Assembly: GCA_037176885.1 (NCBI GenBank)
Contig: JAWWNJ010000052.1
Span: 744,001 to 808,000 of the forward strand
Direction of reading: 5' to 3'
Source: Favolaschia claudopus
Lineage: Eukaryota > Basidiomycota > Agaricomycetes > Agaricales > Mycenaceae
Length of the DNA stretch: 64,000 nt
Shown: positions 44,691-56,478 of the stretch, piece by piece
How the letters are laid out: each line of letters begins with the position of its first letter
How positions within the stretch are numbered: the first letter of the stretch is position 1
Program-made: the position numbers and the translations under genes
The notes under the pieces: generated by a model
Seen by the model: the letters and a program-made list of their open reading frames with translations, nothing else
What the model was told of the DNA's origin: nothing
Database searches by the model: none

Positions 44691-46536
44691 CGGGGCGTCG
44701 ACGGCGCGGAATCAAGCACGAACGGGGGTCTTGGTTATACCGCGGAACGGCGAGAAACGGGGCTTCGTATTTCAGGAGGGCTCGGGCTCAAAGGCTGGCG
44801 GGGCTCTCAAAGTTCTGGCGGCTCGGGATGCCACAAGTCTTTCCGTATCACTCGTATCTCTCTCAGATATCAAGTCTAGTCTCGTTCAAAGCTTCAATTC
44901 AAATTCTAGAGTCCGCTACAAACTGCCCTTGTCTATGGGTAGGTAATTGACTGAGTAACAAAAAGTACACCGGGAGATTAAATACATGCAGCGGGAGCAG
45001 AAACAACCAAATGAAATCATGATGAGAGAGTGTCCAAGTTTGATGCCGCGCCTGCTGGGAACCAATGGTATATTCAGGATTGCGAGTCGTGAGTGAAAAG
45101 ACTGCCTCCCGGAGAAAGTCCATGCGGGCGGGTGGGTATTGCGCCTCATTGCAGTGCAATGGCGTGCTGGTTGCCATGTCCCCGGGAGGGGACACGAAAT
45201 TCCTCCTTCATAATATGGTCTTGCCGCTGGTCGAGTTGAAGTCGAAAAGGCTTCCCGCTGAGTAGTTAGTCAACGGCTCGACAGCGGTCAAGTTCGTCTC
45301 GTCTTCTATCTTCAGAACAGTCTAAGTCCCAGGGAAAATAGGGAGAGCCGAGCCGCGTTAGCGGCTCGCCACTCGCCGTTCGGGTTGTCCGCGATCAGCG
45401 GGAAATGCCCCCGGCAACTCGCCATGTCCTTCTCATCATTCTGACAGAGCCGCTGGCTAGATAGCCGCTGCCCGCTGGCAGACGGTTAAGTCCCGTCTGT
45501 CCGTAATCGGCCGGCGTGCTCGGCTAGAGCCTGCCGGTGATGATGCTCGTCGGTAGAGTGGCGGCCGTCCTGAGTTCGAAGTCGAACTCAGATGGTCCCC
45601 CGCTAGATCTTCTTCATGTGGGTCAGCGGGTGAGCGCCTAACCTCAGGGAGGTCGGTAGTTCCTCTTGGTCGCCTCCAGCACCTCGAGATAGTAGTTTCC
45701 CACTAAGTCCCTTGGCCCGGCAGTTCAGAAATAGTCAGCGGCAGAGTCTCGCACCCATGTTTAGGGAAACGTCGCTAAGCCGCTGCTACCCGTTAGTGTC
45801 CCGCCAGCTTGTCGGCTATCCACAGCAATAAGATACCGCCTGCGAGGTCGGGCATATCTTCTATTGTCCTAGCCTCACTTCTCCCGCTGATAGGTCTCGA
45901 AAATCGATTCCGGGTGTTTCATGCCTAGCCGCTGAGCGGCCCTATCATCTCCTCCTTTCTAGATTTCAACTCTCCCGAGTTGACGACTTGGGATCGCCCG
46001 CTAGAGATCTTATCCATCTTCCCGGGGAAGGGGACTTCAAGACAAAGTTCTGTCTTGGAATAATTTTAGATAACGAACGGGCCGCCAGTGAGGCCCGGTT
46101 CCCGCTCGTCCCCTATGAGAGAAAACCTTAACGAAAGACTCGTGGCGACCTAATTTTAGATTCACTCTACTTTCGTTGACAGCTTCTCGCCTTAACTTCT
46201 CGTCGCGGCCGGCAATGCCGTCATTTTCATTATGAGGCGTCACCATTGCCTTTTTCGGAAGTACATCAATTTGAGAAGCACTAGGGTCGAACTCTAACCC
46301 TGCGCTCTCTAAGGCCGTTGTATGTGGTCGCAATCTGGAATGTTTTGGATCAAAGAAGCCGCAGCGACCCCTGTCGGAAAAACCCTAGTTTGCTTATACG
46401 GATTTTCCCGGATTTCGACCTCACAAGGTCTTGAAATCGCGCCAGGGGGGATTACAATCCATGTGAAGCCGGGATAATCATATCTATGGCTTCCTGCGGC
46501 TTATCAGGGATGAGGTTGGATTATGTCAAGTACAAA
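44691..46536. other. Long non-coding stretch, no gene recognised
   Basis: About 1.8 kb rich in CCGCT/AGCGG words with small hairpins (for example GAGCCGCGTTAGCGGCTC near 45350). No frame carries a motif. It may be a leader or LTR of an unidentified retroelement. Confidence 0.4.
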
Positions 46537-47250
46537 CTACTCAATGCCATTAATACGAAGAAACATATCACCATCAACGGTATCAATAACATAGAATGCC
46601 TCTCGCGATGCTCCGAAAATGGGACACAATAAAACTCCCCGCACAACGTGCTCCAGAGCAATGAACATCACACCCGACTTCCGTTCGCGTATCGGGCAGT
46701 CGGTGCGGGTCCTCGGATGCCACGAAGAGCGACGGAAAGGCCTTACCATAGCCAAATCCAACTTCACTCCGTTTGGTAGGAAGCAACGGAAAATCAATGC
46801 AAGTTCGCCCATTGCCAGCGGATCGTCTTCGGCATTGAAAATGACAGAATCATACCGTGGCTCGTTGTGGAAGGATGGATTGCAGCGCAATATGTCACGC
46901 TCGCTCTTCCAGTTCACCGAAGACTGGAAATTGACGTAGAGGGCCTTGCATGGCATGATCTGAGGATTTATCTGAGCCACCATTCGAATTCCAGGGCAGT
47001 AAAAACGCACCTCGAGATCTTGTTTCATGCGAAGAGGATGCGCGGGATGATGGTGCGCTAGATATTGCCTCAAATTCATATTGAAATTTCGAAACAGAGG
47101 ATTGTTTCCCTGTTTTGATTCAAGAGACATTGGCGAGATACGCCTTTCCGCGGCACCCAGCGACCAATGAACAAACGATTGGGGCGTAGGAGGTGCAATC
47201 AGGTCGTCTCCGGCATCCTCCTGGCTCTGCTGCCACATTGCAACCTGCAT
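46537..47250 (-). pseudogene. Transposase-associated C-terminal fragment (Tnp2/Plavaka-like, tentative)
   Basis: A 237-residue frame contains ALYVNFQSSVNWKSERDILR, NPSFHNEPRYDSVIF, LALIFRCFLPNGVKLDLAMV and GDMFLRIN. I recall this pattern (RCNPxFHxxPRYD with later hydrophobic strands) from C-terminal parts of CACTA-type Tnp2 proteins in Agaricomycetes, but the recollection is not firm. No transposase core is adjacent. Further frames at 47302-47580 are lysine/arginine-rich and unassigned. Confidence 0.4.
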
Positions 47251-48610
47251 GCATGTCTAGGCGTGCCATTGCCTCCTCATTCTGGTCGATCAATGCTATC
47301 TTTATCCGACGCTCCATGTCAGCATATGCGTTAAAAAGCAGGATTTTGATGCATACCTGATGCTCGGCATTTTTGCCGTTCGTGATTTGGTACATCTCGC
47401 TGACCTCTTGCTGAAAGCCTTCCCCGACGATGTCTCAGACTCAGAACCCGAGAGAGAAGCTAAAAGATTGAAAATCCGAGCGGAACGAAGAGCCAAGCGT
47501 CGCCTGCGTCGGGAAACTGAAAACTTGAATCTTCAGTCCGTTGAGAGTACTAGTCAGCCGGGTGCGTGAATGATTTATATTGAATAGATGCAATCTCTGA
47601 TTACAGCTGTTTGCATAGTTAATGGCACCTCCTGAATTTTTATGAAAAGAAAGCATTTCAAACGTCCTATCTTCCCGCTCTCATATCTCATTCAATTTCC
47701 AACCAATTCACACAGTTCAAGTTTTGTTCTGAAGCACTTTGGCAGGGGCTCCAAACTGCCGGCAAATAGCGGCAAGTGCTTCCGAAATGTGATGGCATCA
47801 TGCCGAGATTATTTGTCCCAACTGGGATGTGATTTGCTTCGTTCTGGCTCAATTCTGGACGGTTTTGTGTGCCATAAAGCAATATTAGCGGAAGAATAAA
47901 GCTAAAATCAGGTCTGCAATCACACCTTTTGAAAATATGCAGATACAATTGCTCAGCGCCGAGAACGATCACTTCCTCAATAATTTCATTCTGCTGTTAG
48001 TGGTTTGCTGTTGTCTTACATTTTGAGCTTGCAGACCTCATTACCTACCTAATGGCTACAAAATCTCAATAATCGAAGTGATTCTGAACAGAAATGAACA
48101 AGTTTTTTCAGGTTCGTTGTTCGTATTATCCCCGATGACCGGCAGTCAAGGGACGCAAAGGGATCGGATTAGGGGACACCCTAGATATAGGATGGAAGCC
48201 CTACAAAATGAGCCTAGAATCATGCTGATTGGTCCATAAATGGCTGTGTAAGGAGCAATACAAGTTCGGACATTTAAATTGCTCTTCATATACAAAATGA
48301 TCGAAAGTGCCATTAGCTTTGCAAACAGCTGTAATAGTTTCTAGAGAATCGAAAGCCGTATTCCCCCAGAGCAGACAGGCTGCGAAAACGCCGGAGATTG
48401 ATGGTGGACAAATGTGTCGGTCCAAATTCACCGTTAGGCAACATCGAGTCAGCCCTGGTTTCAGACAGGGTCTTGGACAACCTAGATAACGGCCTGGATC
48501 TACTGCTGGAGAAACTAGATGGGTTGGAAGCGAGGTTTGGGTTTGCGAGGCGCGAGACTTGAGTCGAGTACTGAGAATGAGCGTTTGATAGCAAATCATC
48601 ACAATACCGA
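47251..48610. other. Intergenic, no gene recognised
   Basis: Scattered short frames on both strands. None carries a motif I can name. Confidence 0.35.
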
Positions 48611-48812
48611 GTTTGCGATGCAGCCATTGGATGGCTAATGGCTACACAAAAGTCAAAATCCAGGCGCATTGACAAAGGCTAAACCCTGGTTTCAGCATCC
48701 AAACTTCATTCCACGCACCTCTTGTATAATTTGACATCAATCTTTGGGCCATCAAAGTTCCCTAATCGGGAAATTGTTAGCCATTCAATGGCTCCAATGG
48801 CTCATCGCAAAC
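48611..48812 (+). mobile_element. MITE-A copy 3
   Basis: Full-length copy from GTTTGCGATGCAGCC to CATCGCAAAC, 202 bp, diverged from 7259-7459 at scattered sites. Confidence 0.8.
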
Positions 48813-50225
48813 CCTCTAATGTCACATCGTCACACCACCTCTTCTCTCTTGACCACGACCACCAGCGACGACACCTGTGTCTCTGTACGACTCAACAACA
48901 ACCTACCCTCTGGCGACGACAACGCTACCCCTTAATCCCGGAGTCTACATGATGACATCATAGCCACAAGCGGTTGCGTGGGGCGAGTGGGGGCGGGTGG
49001 GGCCTTGGGACTCTTCTATCAATCCCCACATTCTATTTCTCATGCCTCCACGTCGGCGCATTGATAGTGAAGAACCCACCACGCCGGAGCGTCCCCGCAC
49101 GCAGGGACCTTTGGCCAATATCCTCAATGTTTTCCAACAAATCACCCCGAGCAAGAGCGATCGGGATATACGCGGGGTGCGCGTTCTGTTTTTTTCTTAA
49201 CGTGCAGCGGTTACTCAACTACTTTCAGCTGCGCGAGGATCTCCAGGTGCTTCTCAATGAGGCCGAAGACGTCTTTTCCGCCAAGGATAGCGAAATCGCC
49301 GACCTTTCCAACCAAGTCGTTCCGACCAAGAATCGCAGGCGTCGTAAGCGCTTTCATCGCGCAGACGACGCCGACGACTCCGTCGACAACCCGTCTTCCC
49401 TTGAGGAACGGGTTCGAAAGGCCGGTCGCCGCTTTGCTGTCAACGAAGCCGCCTTCTTCATCGACGAGGTGGATATCTGGACCAACGAAGCCGAAGACGA
49501 GTTCGACTACGCCACAGAGTTTCAACTCCAAGACCACCCGTGTTCAGGCCCAGATCCAAGACCTTCTCCGCTTGCTCCCCAACGATGCTCCATCTCGGGC
49601 GTACCCAGGAATGGGTCGGCGATGCAGTGCGTGGTGGTTTAATTTTCCTTTCTTTCTAAACCATAATTTATTATAGTTCGTGGATGGCATGGGGCGGCCA
49701 GCGCTCTGCTGCCGTTCACCGCATACGCCATGCCAGCCTGGCTCATCTCAGCGCCGCGGATAAACTCAAACACTTTGCCACTGCCAGCGACCGTTTCGAG
49801 CATTTTAAAGATCGCGTGGGATATGTCGCCGCCACCGAGACCAAAGAAGCCTTCTACTCCGCATTCAAGGCGCCAATCCTCTACGACCAGTTCGACGGGG
49901 AACTTGACGTCGACCATCTCTTCCGAAACCCTTTACTTCTTAAGGTGCGTGTTGATACGTATAATTGTTTTCTTCCGCTTATGACGATTGTTACAGATTT
50001 ATGCCTGCATCTTGCGTGGTCCCGACGGCGCCGATGGCCTGCTCGAAGGTCGTCCTCACCAACCTCAGGCGCAGTGCGTGCAGAGAATCCACCACATCTC
50101 TCGCACCTCTACTGGTGCCATCGCCAACGTCGCTGTCCTCGTATGTTTGTCTCATCGTTCTTCATTCGTTTGCTCATCGGGTTTTCCAGGCCATTTGGCT
50201 CTACTCCTGCGGACACAAAATTCCA

Positions 50226-50796
50226 TAGTCTCACCAAGTCAGACTCTACAAGATTTATGATAGTCGATAAATCTATTATATAGAGTCTGAACTTGATGGC
50301 GCCTGCCATCCAAGACCTCGGATTCTGTGACACACGTGCCAGTTCACACGTCGGATAAGGAAATGACACGTCGTTCGGAAAACTTGGCGGTCCAACTTGA
50401 GCCTAGACTTGAGCCCAATATGGAGCTTGTTGGCTGTATGGAGGGCTTAAAACCCCACATTTACATTTGCCGGGGTTATATTTACCATTGTGAAGCATCT
50501 GGGACTTTTGGACGGGGCCGTAATCCCGAAGATAATATACTCATTCCATGAACATAATATTACTTGATGAATATGGTCCCAAAACGTGAAGTAGCACGGA
50601 GTTATGTGTATTTATGGGCTGGGCAGTCTTCCGATACTTCCCCAGGCTTGCGAAGCCTTCACAGTGGTGGTCGCTGCGTACCACAGCACCGACGCGCATA
50701 CGTGTCATTCCCCATTGGGGCGTGGGGAAATGCACATGATGTTACAACTGTGACAAAACCGAGGTCCGGGTCGACCCCCGCCAACAATTTCAGACT
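50226..50796. mobile_element. TAG element 2, 571 bp, 9-bp TSD
   Basis: Ends TAGTCTCACC... and ...TTTCAGACTA with the 9-bp duplication AAAATTCCA (50217-50225 and 50797-50805). A strong hairpin lies at the left end: CAAGTCAGACTCTA (50235-50248) pairs with TAGAGTCTGAACTTG (50281-50295), with an inner GATTTAT/ATAAATC stem. The sequence after the second arm resembles the inverted right end. No coding capacity. Confidence 0.85.
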
Positions 50797-50871
50797 AAAA
50801 ATTCCAGCGACGCGGCGATCAGACCGACATCAATTATGTCCAGCGCCACATGGAGTACGTCACTGTGGGGA

Positions 50872-51016
50872 GAAAACCTACTTGGGCCGAGTAGGGACCT
50901 ACTCAGACTGAGCATTCCCTACTCCGCATGAGTAGGTTTGGATCTGAGTAGGTTTTGACCTACTCAACCCGAGTGGGCTCGACCCACTTGGCATAAATCT
51001 ACTTGCTGCGAGTCGG
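50872..51016. repeat. Left subterminal repeat cluster
   Basis: At least eight copies of CTACTC/GAGTAGG-like words in both orientations within 145 bp of the left end. Confidence 0.8.
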
Positions 51017-51359
51017 TTCCGGGAAACTCGTCGGCACGACGTTTCACTTGATACCCGCACGGTCGGCACCACTTGTAGTGATCAGATCAGACAAATCAAT
51101 CATTTTTCGGCACTGTTTGCCGTTTCTGGCGCAACTATTGCCGGTTGTTTATGCGAGTTGATGGCTTCTGCCTCTTCTCTTCTTCCGCTCACTCGCCGTT
51201 CTCCGTCTGTCGACCCCTCGCCCCAGCAGCAGCACTCTTGAGACCTCTGGCTACTGCTTCAGTCTTCCACTACTATTCTTCTGCTGATTCGGCGACTCTT
51301 CGGCCAAAAAACCTTTGAGCCTTTGACTCATTCATTCTGCCACCACCTCGCTCGACCTA

Positions 51360-53730
51360 ATGGCGCCCAAGAAAAAGAACAAATCCAAAGGGAAGAAAAG
51401 AAAAGAGAGGAAAAAAAATTGCTTCTGCAAGCCAACTTGTGGCAAGCTTCTCACTGAACGTGGACGGCGCCGACACAAGCGCAAGGTTCCTAAAGCTTCC
51501 ATTCGACCCTCTATTTCTCCTGAGCCCGGGCTCTCGGATTCTGACGATGATTCCGAACTATCGGAAGATGTTGATAGTCATTGTTCACCGTCACCACGCT
51601 CGCCATCGCACTCCCTGCCTCCTGACGTCGACATGGATCAGCACTCGGACTCTGATGCTGCTCGTTTCGCCGGCGATGCAATGGATATTAATTCCGTGGC
51701 TTCGGACGACTCTTCCGTCCCATCTGAACCCAACTCTCCCTCTGCGAGCAGCTCAGATGCTAATCCATGGGCTCAATTCGATGAATTTCAAGACCTCGAT
51801 ATCCCGCTGACTCATGAAGAAATGCTACAACAGCTGGACGAAATGCTCGGAGCTGATGAAGAATTGTCGTCGCTACATGAGTGTATGTTCTTCCCAAGTT
51901 TCACAGAATCAAGTTCTTTACTCTATTCGTAGTTAGAAAGATGGAATATCATCGTGATTCAGAAGTCGAGACTAGACTGTGGGAAGCCCGTTCGTTGTTC
52001 CAAAGATTAGCGTAGTGTGAAGTATTGACGCATGCCAGGCAACGCAACATTGAGCGACCGAGATCGCGATAATATTCGCGCGTTCAAACTCAAATTGATA
52101 TCGAAAATGCCACGCGCCGCATACAACCTCATGGTCTACTCGTTTTCACACAAGATGGAACTGAGCTCCGAGTGGGTAATGTTCCATCGCATGGCCATCC
52201 TCTCGGGCGTCGAGCCCATGTGGTTTGACTGCTGTGTGAACTCGTGCATGGCGTATACCGCTGCGTACGCAGAACTCACGGAATGTAATTATTGTGACAG
52301 CGCCCGGTTCACTGCTTCCGGAAAATCACTAGTCCTGTGGTTACCACGCCCGGTAAGAGGTATCCTGCGTTATTATATAAGCAGCCTATTTGGGAAGTAA
52401 TGGCAACCGCGCCTCGACGCGACTTAAGCGCGTTCCCGGGCGACTTTGAGGTGGAAAATCAAGCTCTCGACCAATACTAACCTCTTTGAATGCTCAAGCA
52501 ACAAATTCCACGGGCCTTCATGATACTCGAGGTAGAAAACGTAGAATTCCCTGATTTGGGCACATTTCCGGTGAGTACAGATTTGAAGACAGAACAAGTG
52601 TGAATTGAGCAAGGACCTATTCTTGACCAAATTATAGGTCTCTTACACTGTTTCTGACGATTTCAGCTCTCCCAGTCGCGTCGGATCGGTGAAGGTGAGC
52701 GCGTTGTTTGGTTGTGCATCACCATCAATCAGTGATAAGGCAAGATACCGGTTATCAGGCGCGGTAACTAACAGACTATAACTAGCGAGGAACGAGCTGC
52801 AAGTTATAGCGTCTGTCTAGAGAGACTAGAAAATCACGTCGAATGTTCTGCTATATCCCCATTATTCCCCGCCTGCAAGGCTTCTTCCAGAACCCAAAAT
52901 CCATCGAACGGTTACTCTATCGCGCCAACTACGTTCATATTCCCGATCAAATATCCGACGTCTTCGATGGCGAACACTACCGAAACCTCTGCGAACGATA
53001 CGTTGTGGTCGACGGCAAAACTCTCCCCCACAAATACTTCTCTAACGAATACGACATCTGCCTCGGAGTCTGCATGGACTCGTACCTTCTCTACAAACGC
53101 CAGCGCGGCGGACCCTCCGCAACTCCGATTCTTGTCAAGAATTACTGTATCAAACCCGAAGTTCGCACCCACTCGAATCCGCTTGACGGTGGGCTCATGT
53201 CGGCTGGTGTCATTCCCGGCCCACATCCTCCTAAAGATGCCTACAGCTTTCTCGTTCCATATGACAACGAGTGCGCCGCGTTAGCGCACGGAGTCCGAAC
53301 CTTCAATGCGAAGACTCGCAGTTTCTTCATGCTGCGCGGATACAACCTCTTTGAAATGGGAGATATCATTGCCATCGAGAAAAGCATGAACATCAAGGGG
53401 CATAACAGCCTTTGTCCGTGCCGTTCGTGCGAGATACGAGGTGTGCGCAATGTCACTGGAGGCGAAAAACTTTACTACGTACCTCTGCGCTGGCCCGACG
53501 GGAATTATTGGGATCCGGAGGACTTGCCGCCGCGGTCACAGGAAAAGTTGGACGCAGAGATGGAACGGTTTGACGAGATTGACACAGACTTGGGCGACAC
53601 CCGCGCTGCTGCAACCTATACCTCTATTTCCGCGCGTTTCAGCTCTAATCAAACCGTTTTTGGCAACCTTCAGACAACACCAACCGGTGGCAACTCTTTT
53701 TGTGCGGATATCACCTCACCTCTCAAATAA
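51360..53730 (+). pseudogene. Tnp2-family transposase, truncated and interrupted
   Basis: The ATG at 51360 opens a lysine-rich head with a C/H cluster (CFCKPTCGK...RRRHKR) and a long acidic S/D-rich linker. After an intron near 51880-51932 come HEKMEYHRDSEVETRLWEAR and a block from 52040 (NIRAFKLKLISKMPRAAYNL, CVNSCMAYTAAYAELTECNY). The core from 52838 has IIPRLQGFFQNPKSIERLL, YDICLGVCMDSYLLYKRQ, GVIPGPHPPKDAYSF, LAHGVRTFNAKT and GDIIAIEKSMNIKGHNSLCPC. These are the conserved blocks of Tnp2 (CACTA) transposases, including the Agaricomycete Plavaka-like branch. A 499-bp element at 52330-52828 splits it, and reading is lost after about 53580. The C-terminal catalytic part is not found, so the element cannot move itself. 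Confidence 0.85.
52330..52828. mobile_element. TAG element 3, 499 bp, 9-bp TSD
   Basis: Ends TAGTCCTGTGG... and ...AGAGAGACTA with the 9-bp duplication GAAAATCAC (52321-52329 and 52829-52837). Taking out the element plus one duplication rejoins the Tnp2 frame as ASGKS/RRMFCY. The right end has a hairpin: ACAGACTATAACT (52771-52783) with AAGTTATAGCGTCTGT (52801-52816). The inner arm plus GTTAGTTACCGCGCC, read inverted, matches the left end. No coding capacity. Confidence 0.9.
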
Positions 53731-56210
53731 AGCCCCTTTCGAGCATCTAGGTCACTACTTTGTTTATTGTGATGGTTGGTGGAGGAGGGCATAGTGTTAG
53801 AAGTCTGCCAGGAAGGCAGGTGAGTCGCAGCTTCACTTTTCGTCGTTTTGATTCATTTTCCCCCTCCTCCCCCATTTATCCCTTCCTTAACCGAACACTT
53901 TCTGTCGAGAGTTGACGGCAGAGCACGCTGGGACTTACCGTAGGCCCTATGTGCTTGTTGTTGTCGCCTCTCGACGAATGTCGGCGTTACGTTCACGCTC
54001 TGTTCAGTTCTTTATCCTCTATTATACCTGTTTATGTATGAACTGAGGTCCATGAGCAGCCCAAGTCCGCGACCTCGTACCCTGACGGCGCCGAGCCCGC
54101 CGAAACACGGACTCGCGTCGACACTGCCGCCGCCAACTCGCTCTCTGCCCATCCCCACGTCGAATTTCCCTCCAATCCCTCGACTCTCACTCCAGTCTCG
54201 TCCACCGCACAACCCGCCCTTCAAATCCACCTCACTCCTCCGCCGCATTCCCCCCGCCCACTCTGACCAAACCCACATATCAAGTACATCCGCTGAAACG
54301 ACAATGAGGGGAAGAGGCAGAGCGTACCTAATAAAATCAAGGTATGCCGCCGTCACCGTATCACTTTTCTTTCTCATTTATGTAGCATACACAGCTGTCT
54401 GCCGCGCCTGCACGTACGCCGCCGACCATACACATTCCCAACCCCCACCTCCCGACTTGTTAGCGCTGCGACGAGTGAGCCGGAACGCGACCCTTGACGA
54501 CCGGTAAGGTACGCCGCCGCGCCTGTTTTTCTTTCTTTTGCTCGCTCACTCACGAGACTCACGAGTCCCTTTGACGCAACCGCCTACCTACCCCACTTCA
54601 CCATCAACATCGCCCTCACGCGCTAGTCGACGCCGCGGCCGTCGCCCTCGTTGATACCAGAACAACGTTGTCTCGACGCTCCGCGCGCCGACTTGCTCGC
54701 TTGGTAAGTTGTTTCGTCTTTGGCGGGAACGCACGAAGAAATCACTCACCGATGTATCCAGATCAACCGCGCATCCGCCACCGCGTCGGCATCATCATCG
54801 CGGCCCCTTACTCCGCCTCCCCGTTGTCCCAACGCCCTCAAGGCGAAACCCTCCCCTCCTCTCAAGCTCTCAACACTGCACCACACCGCCGCTACTGCCG
54901 CCCTCGTTGACACCGTCGACGCCATCAACGTTTGGGCGCGACTCTCTACGCTACAAATCAATTTAAGTGAGTTTCATCGTTTTTGACGAAAAACGACAAG
55001 GAAATAACTCACCTATCTCATCCGATTAACGCGCTGTCGACTCATATCAATTCACACGCGCGGGAATGAGAGAAGTCGATGCGCGCTCGACAAAGTCAAT
55101 AGCGTATCCTGCGCGCAGTAAGTTTTCCGATTCAATGTGGTAAGGTGGAACACTGACCCTGGTTATCAACAGTTGGTGGCTTTCAATCCATCGGTATTGG
55201 CGTACCGGTCAGTAATAATTCGCTTTCAGGTATGTCTTCTATGCTTTTTCTTCCCCATTTGCGGCCTAAAATGTTTACGAAGGTTGAAGGATCAACCCAA
55301 CCCTGGACTGAAGAAGCAGTTGGTATGCACGGCTTCGAACGGTATGCTTTTTCTCCTTTGTCGTGTTTTATTCGTTACTCAATAATGCGACAAGATTTGG
55401 CCTACCGGTAAAATTGACTCTCAACACAAACACGGTGAGAATCTGTTTAACTTGACGGGTATGTGTTGATTGATTTTGTTGTGTACACGCTGGAGGTCGA
55501 TTCCGTCGCAAGAAGATTCGCCTCGCTTGTCTGACGGATTCAGGTGCGGATCCAACGACTTCTTGCATGTTTCTGAAATTGTAACTGACCGGAGTGGAAT
55601 TTTCGTTACAGAGCCAGCGGTCGCGGTGCGAGCCAGATGCAGGTCAGCATTGACTTAGATGTTGATTTACTTGATAGCTGACGAATATAGAATAGACGTT
55701 AGAAGAAACATGTCTAGTAAGTGTTTCCCCAGACCGTCAACCCCATTTGACGATACCGTCAGAGCGTGGTCAATCCACTATAAATTGTGCCGTCCATCTT
55801 GAAAGTCGGCTTCCTCTTTTAACTTAAGAAAATCAATCGCTGACTTGACAAACAGCATCTATCTGATTCAAACACTTTTCGTCACTCGAAACTGCCGGTG
55901 CAGTGAGCGCTTTGTCTTGATTCAAGACGATATTGGAACTCATGGATTTATTTAGCTTCGAATAATCTTGGTGTCGGTAAAAAAGAAGTTGGTCTTGCTT
56001 CTTCTCCTTCGCCTCGCTGACTTGTTTGTTCTTAGGTTCGTGCTATCTGTCACCCAACTGCAGGCTTGGAATTATAGTGCGTACAAGACGCCGCTTACCT
56101 TATATCATTTTCTAACTGCGTTCTGATTTTATCCTACCTCAAGTAGAAGTCAAGAGGGTGCGATGGGTGGATATGCGGAGATGGATACACATGTATATAG
56201 GTAGCCAGAA
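53731..56210. other. Interior of the CACTA element, no gene recognised
   Basis: Frames at 54034-54507 and 54668-54986 are proline/arginine-rich without domains. Several GT...AG pairs suggest a decayed or captured multi-exon gene (for example 55140-55400), but no protein family can be read. Confidence 0.35.
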
Positions 56211-56478
56211 TACAAATATTTAACCCACTTACATCGAGTGAAAACCCCCTCAGATTGAGTAGGTCAGCACGCTCCGGTCGAGTAGGTGAACCTACTCAGC
56301 TCAAGTGGGTGACCTACTCAACCTGAATTGAGAATTGTCCGAAATCTACTCAGGCTGAGTAGGTATCCCTACTTGGCGTGAGTGGGTCACCTACTCCATC
56401 TGAGGCGGTACCCACTCATGCCAAGTATGTTACCCACTCAAGCTGAGCAGGTCTACCTACTTGGCCCGAGTAGAATCC
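56211..56478. repeat. Right subterminal repeat cluster
   Basis: More than ten CTACTC/GAGTAGG/CCCACTC-like words in both orientations, mirroring the left cluster. Confidence 0.8.

Noticed and set aside
46280..46335. Minus-strand tRNA T-arm-like sequence
   Set aside because: No D arm or anticodon arm in the required positions.
54034..54986. Proline/arginine-rich frames inside the CACTA element as real genes
   Set aside because: Three overlapping frames are open on the same stretch and none has a conserved motif.
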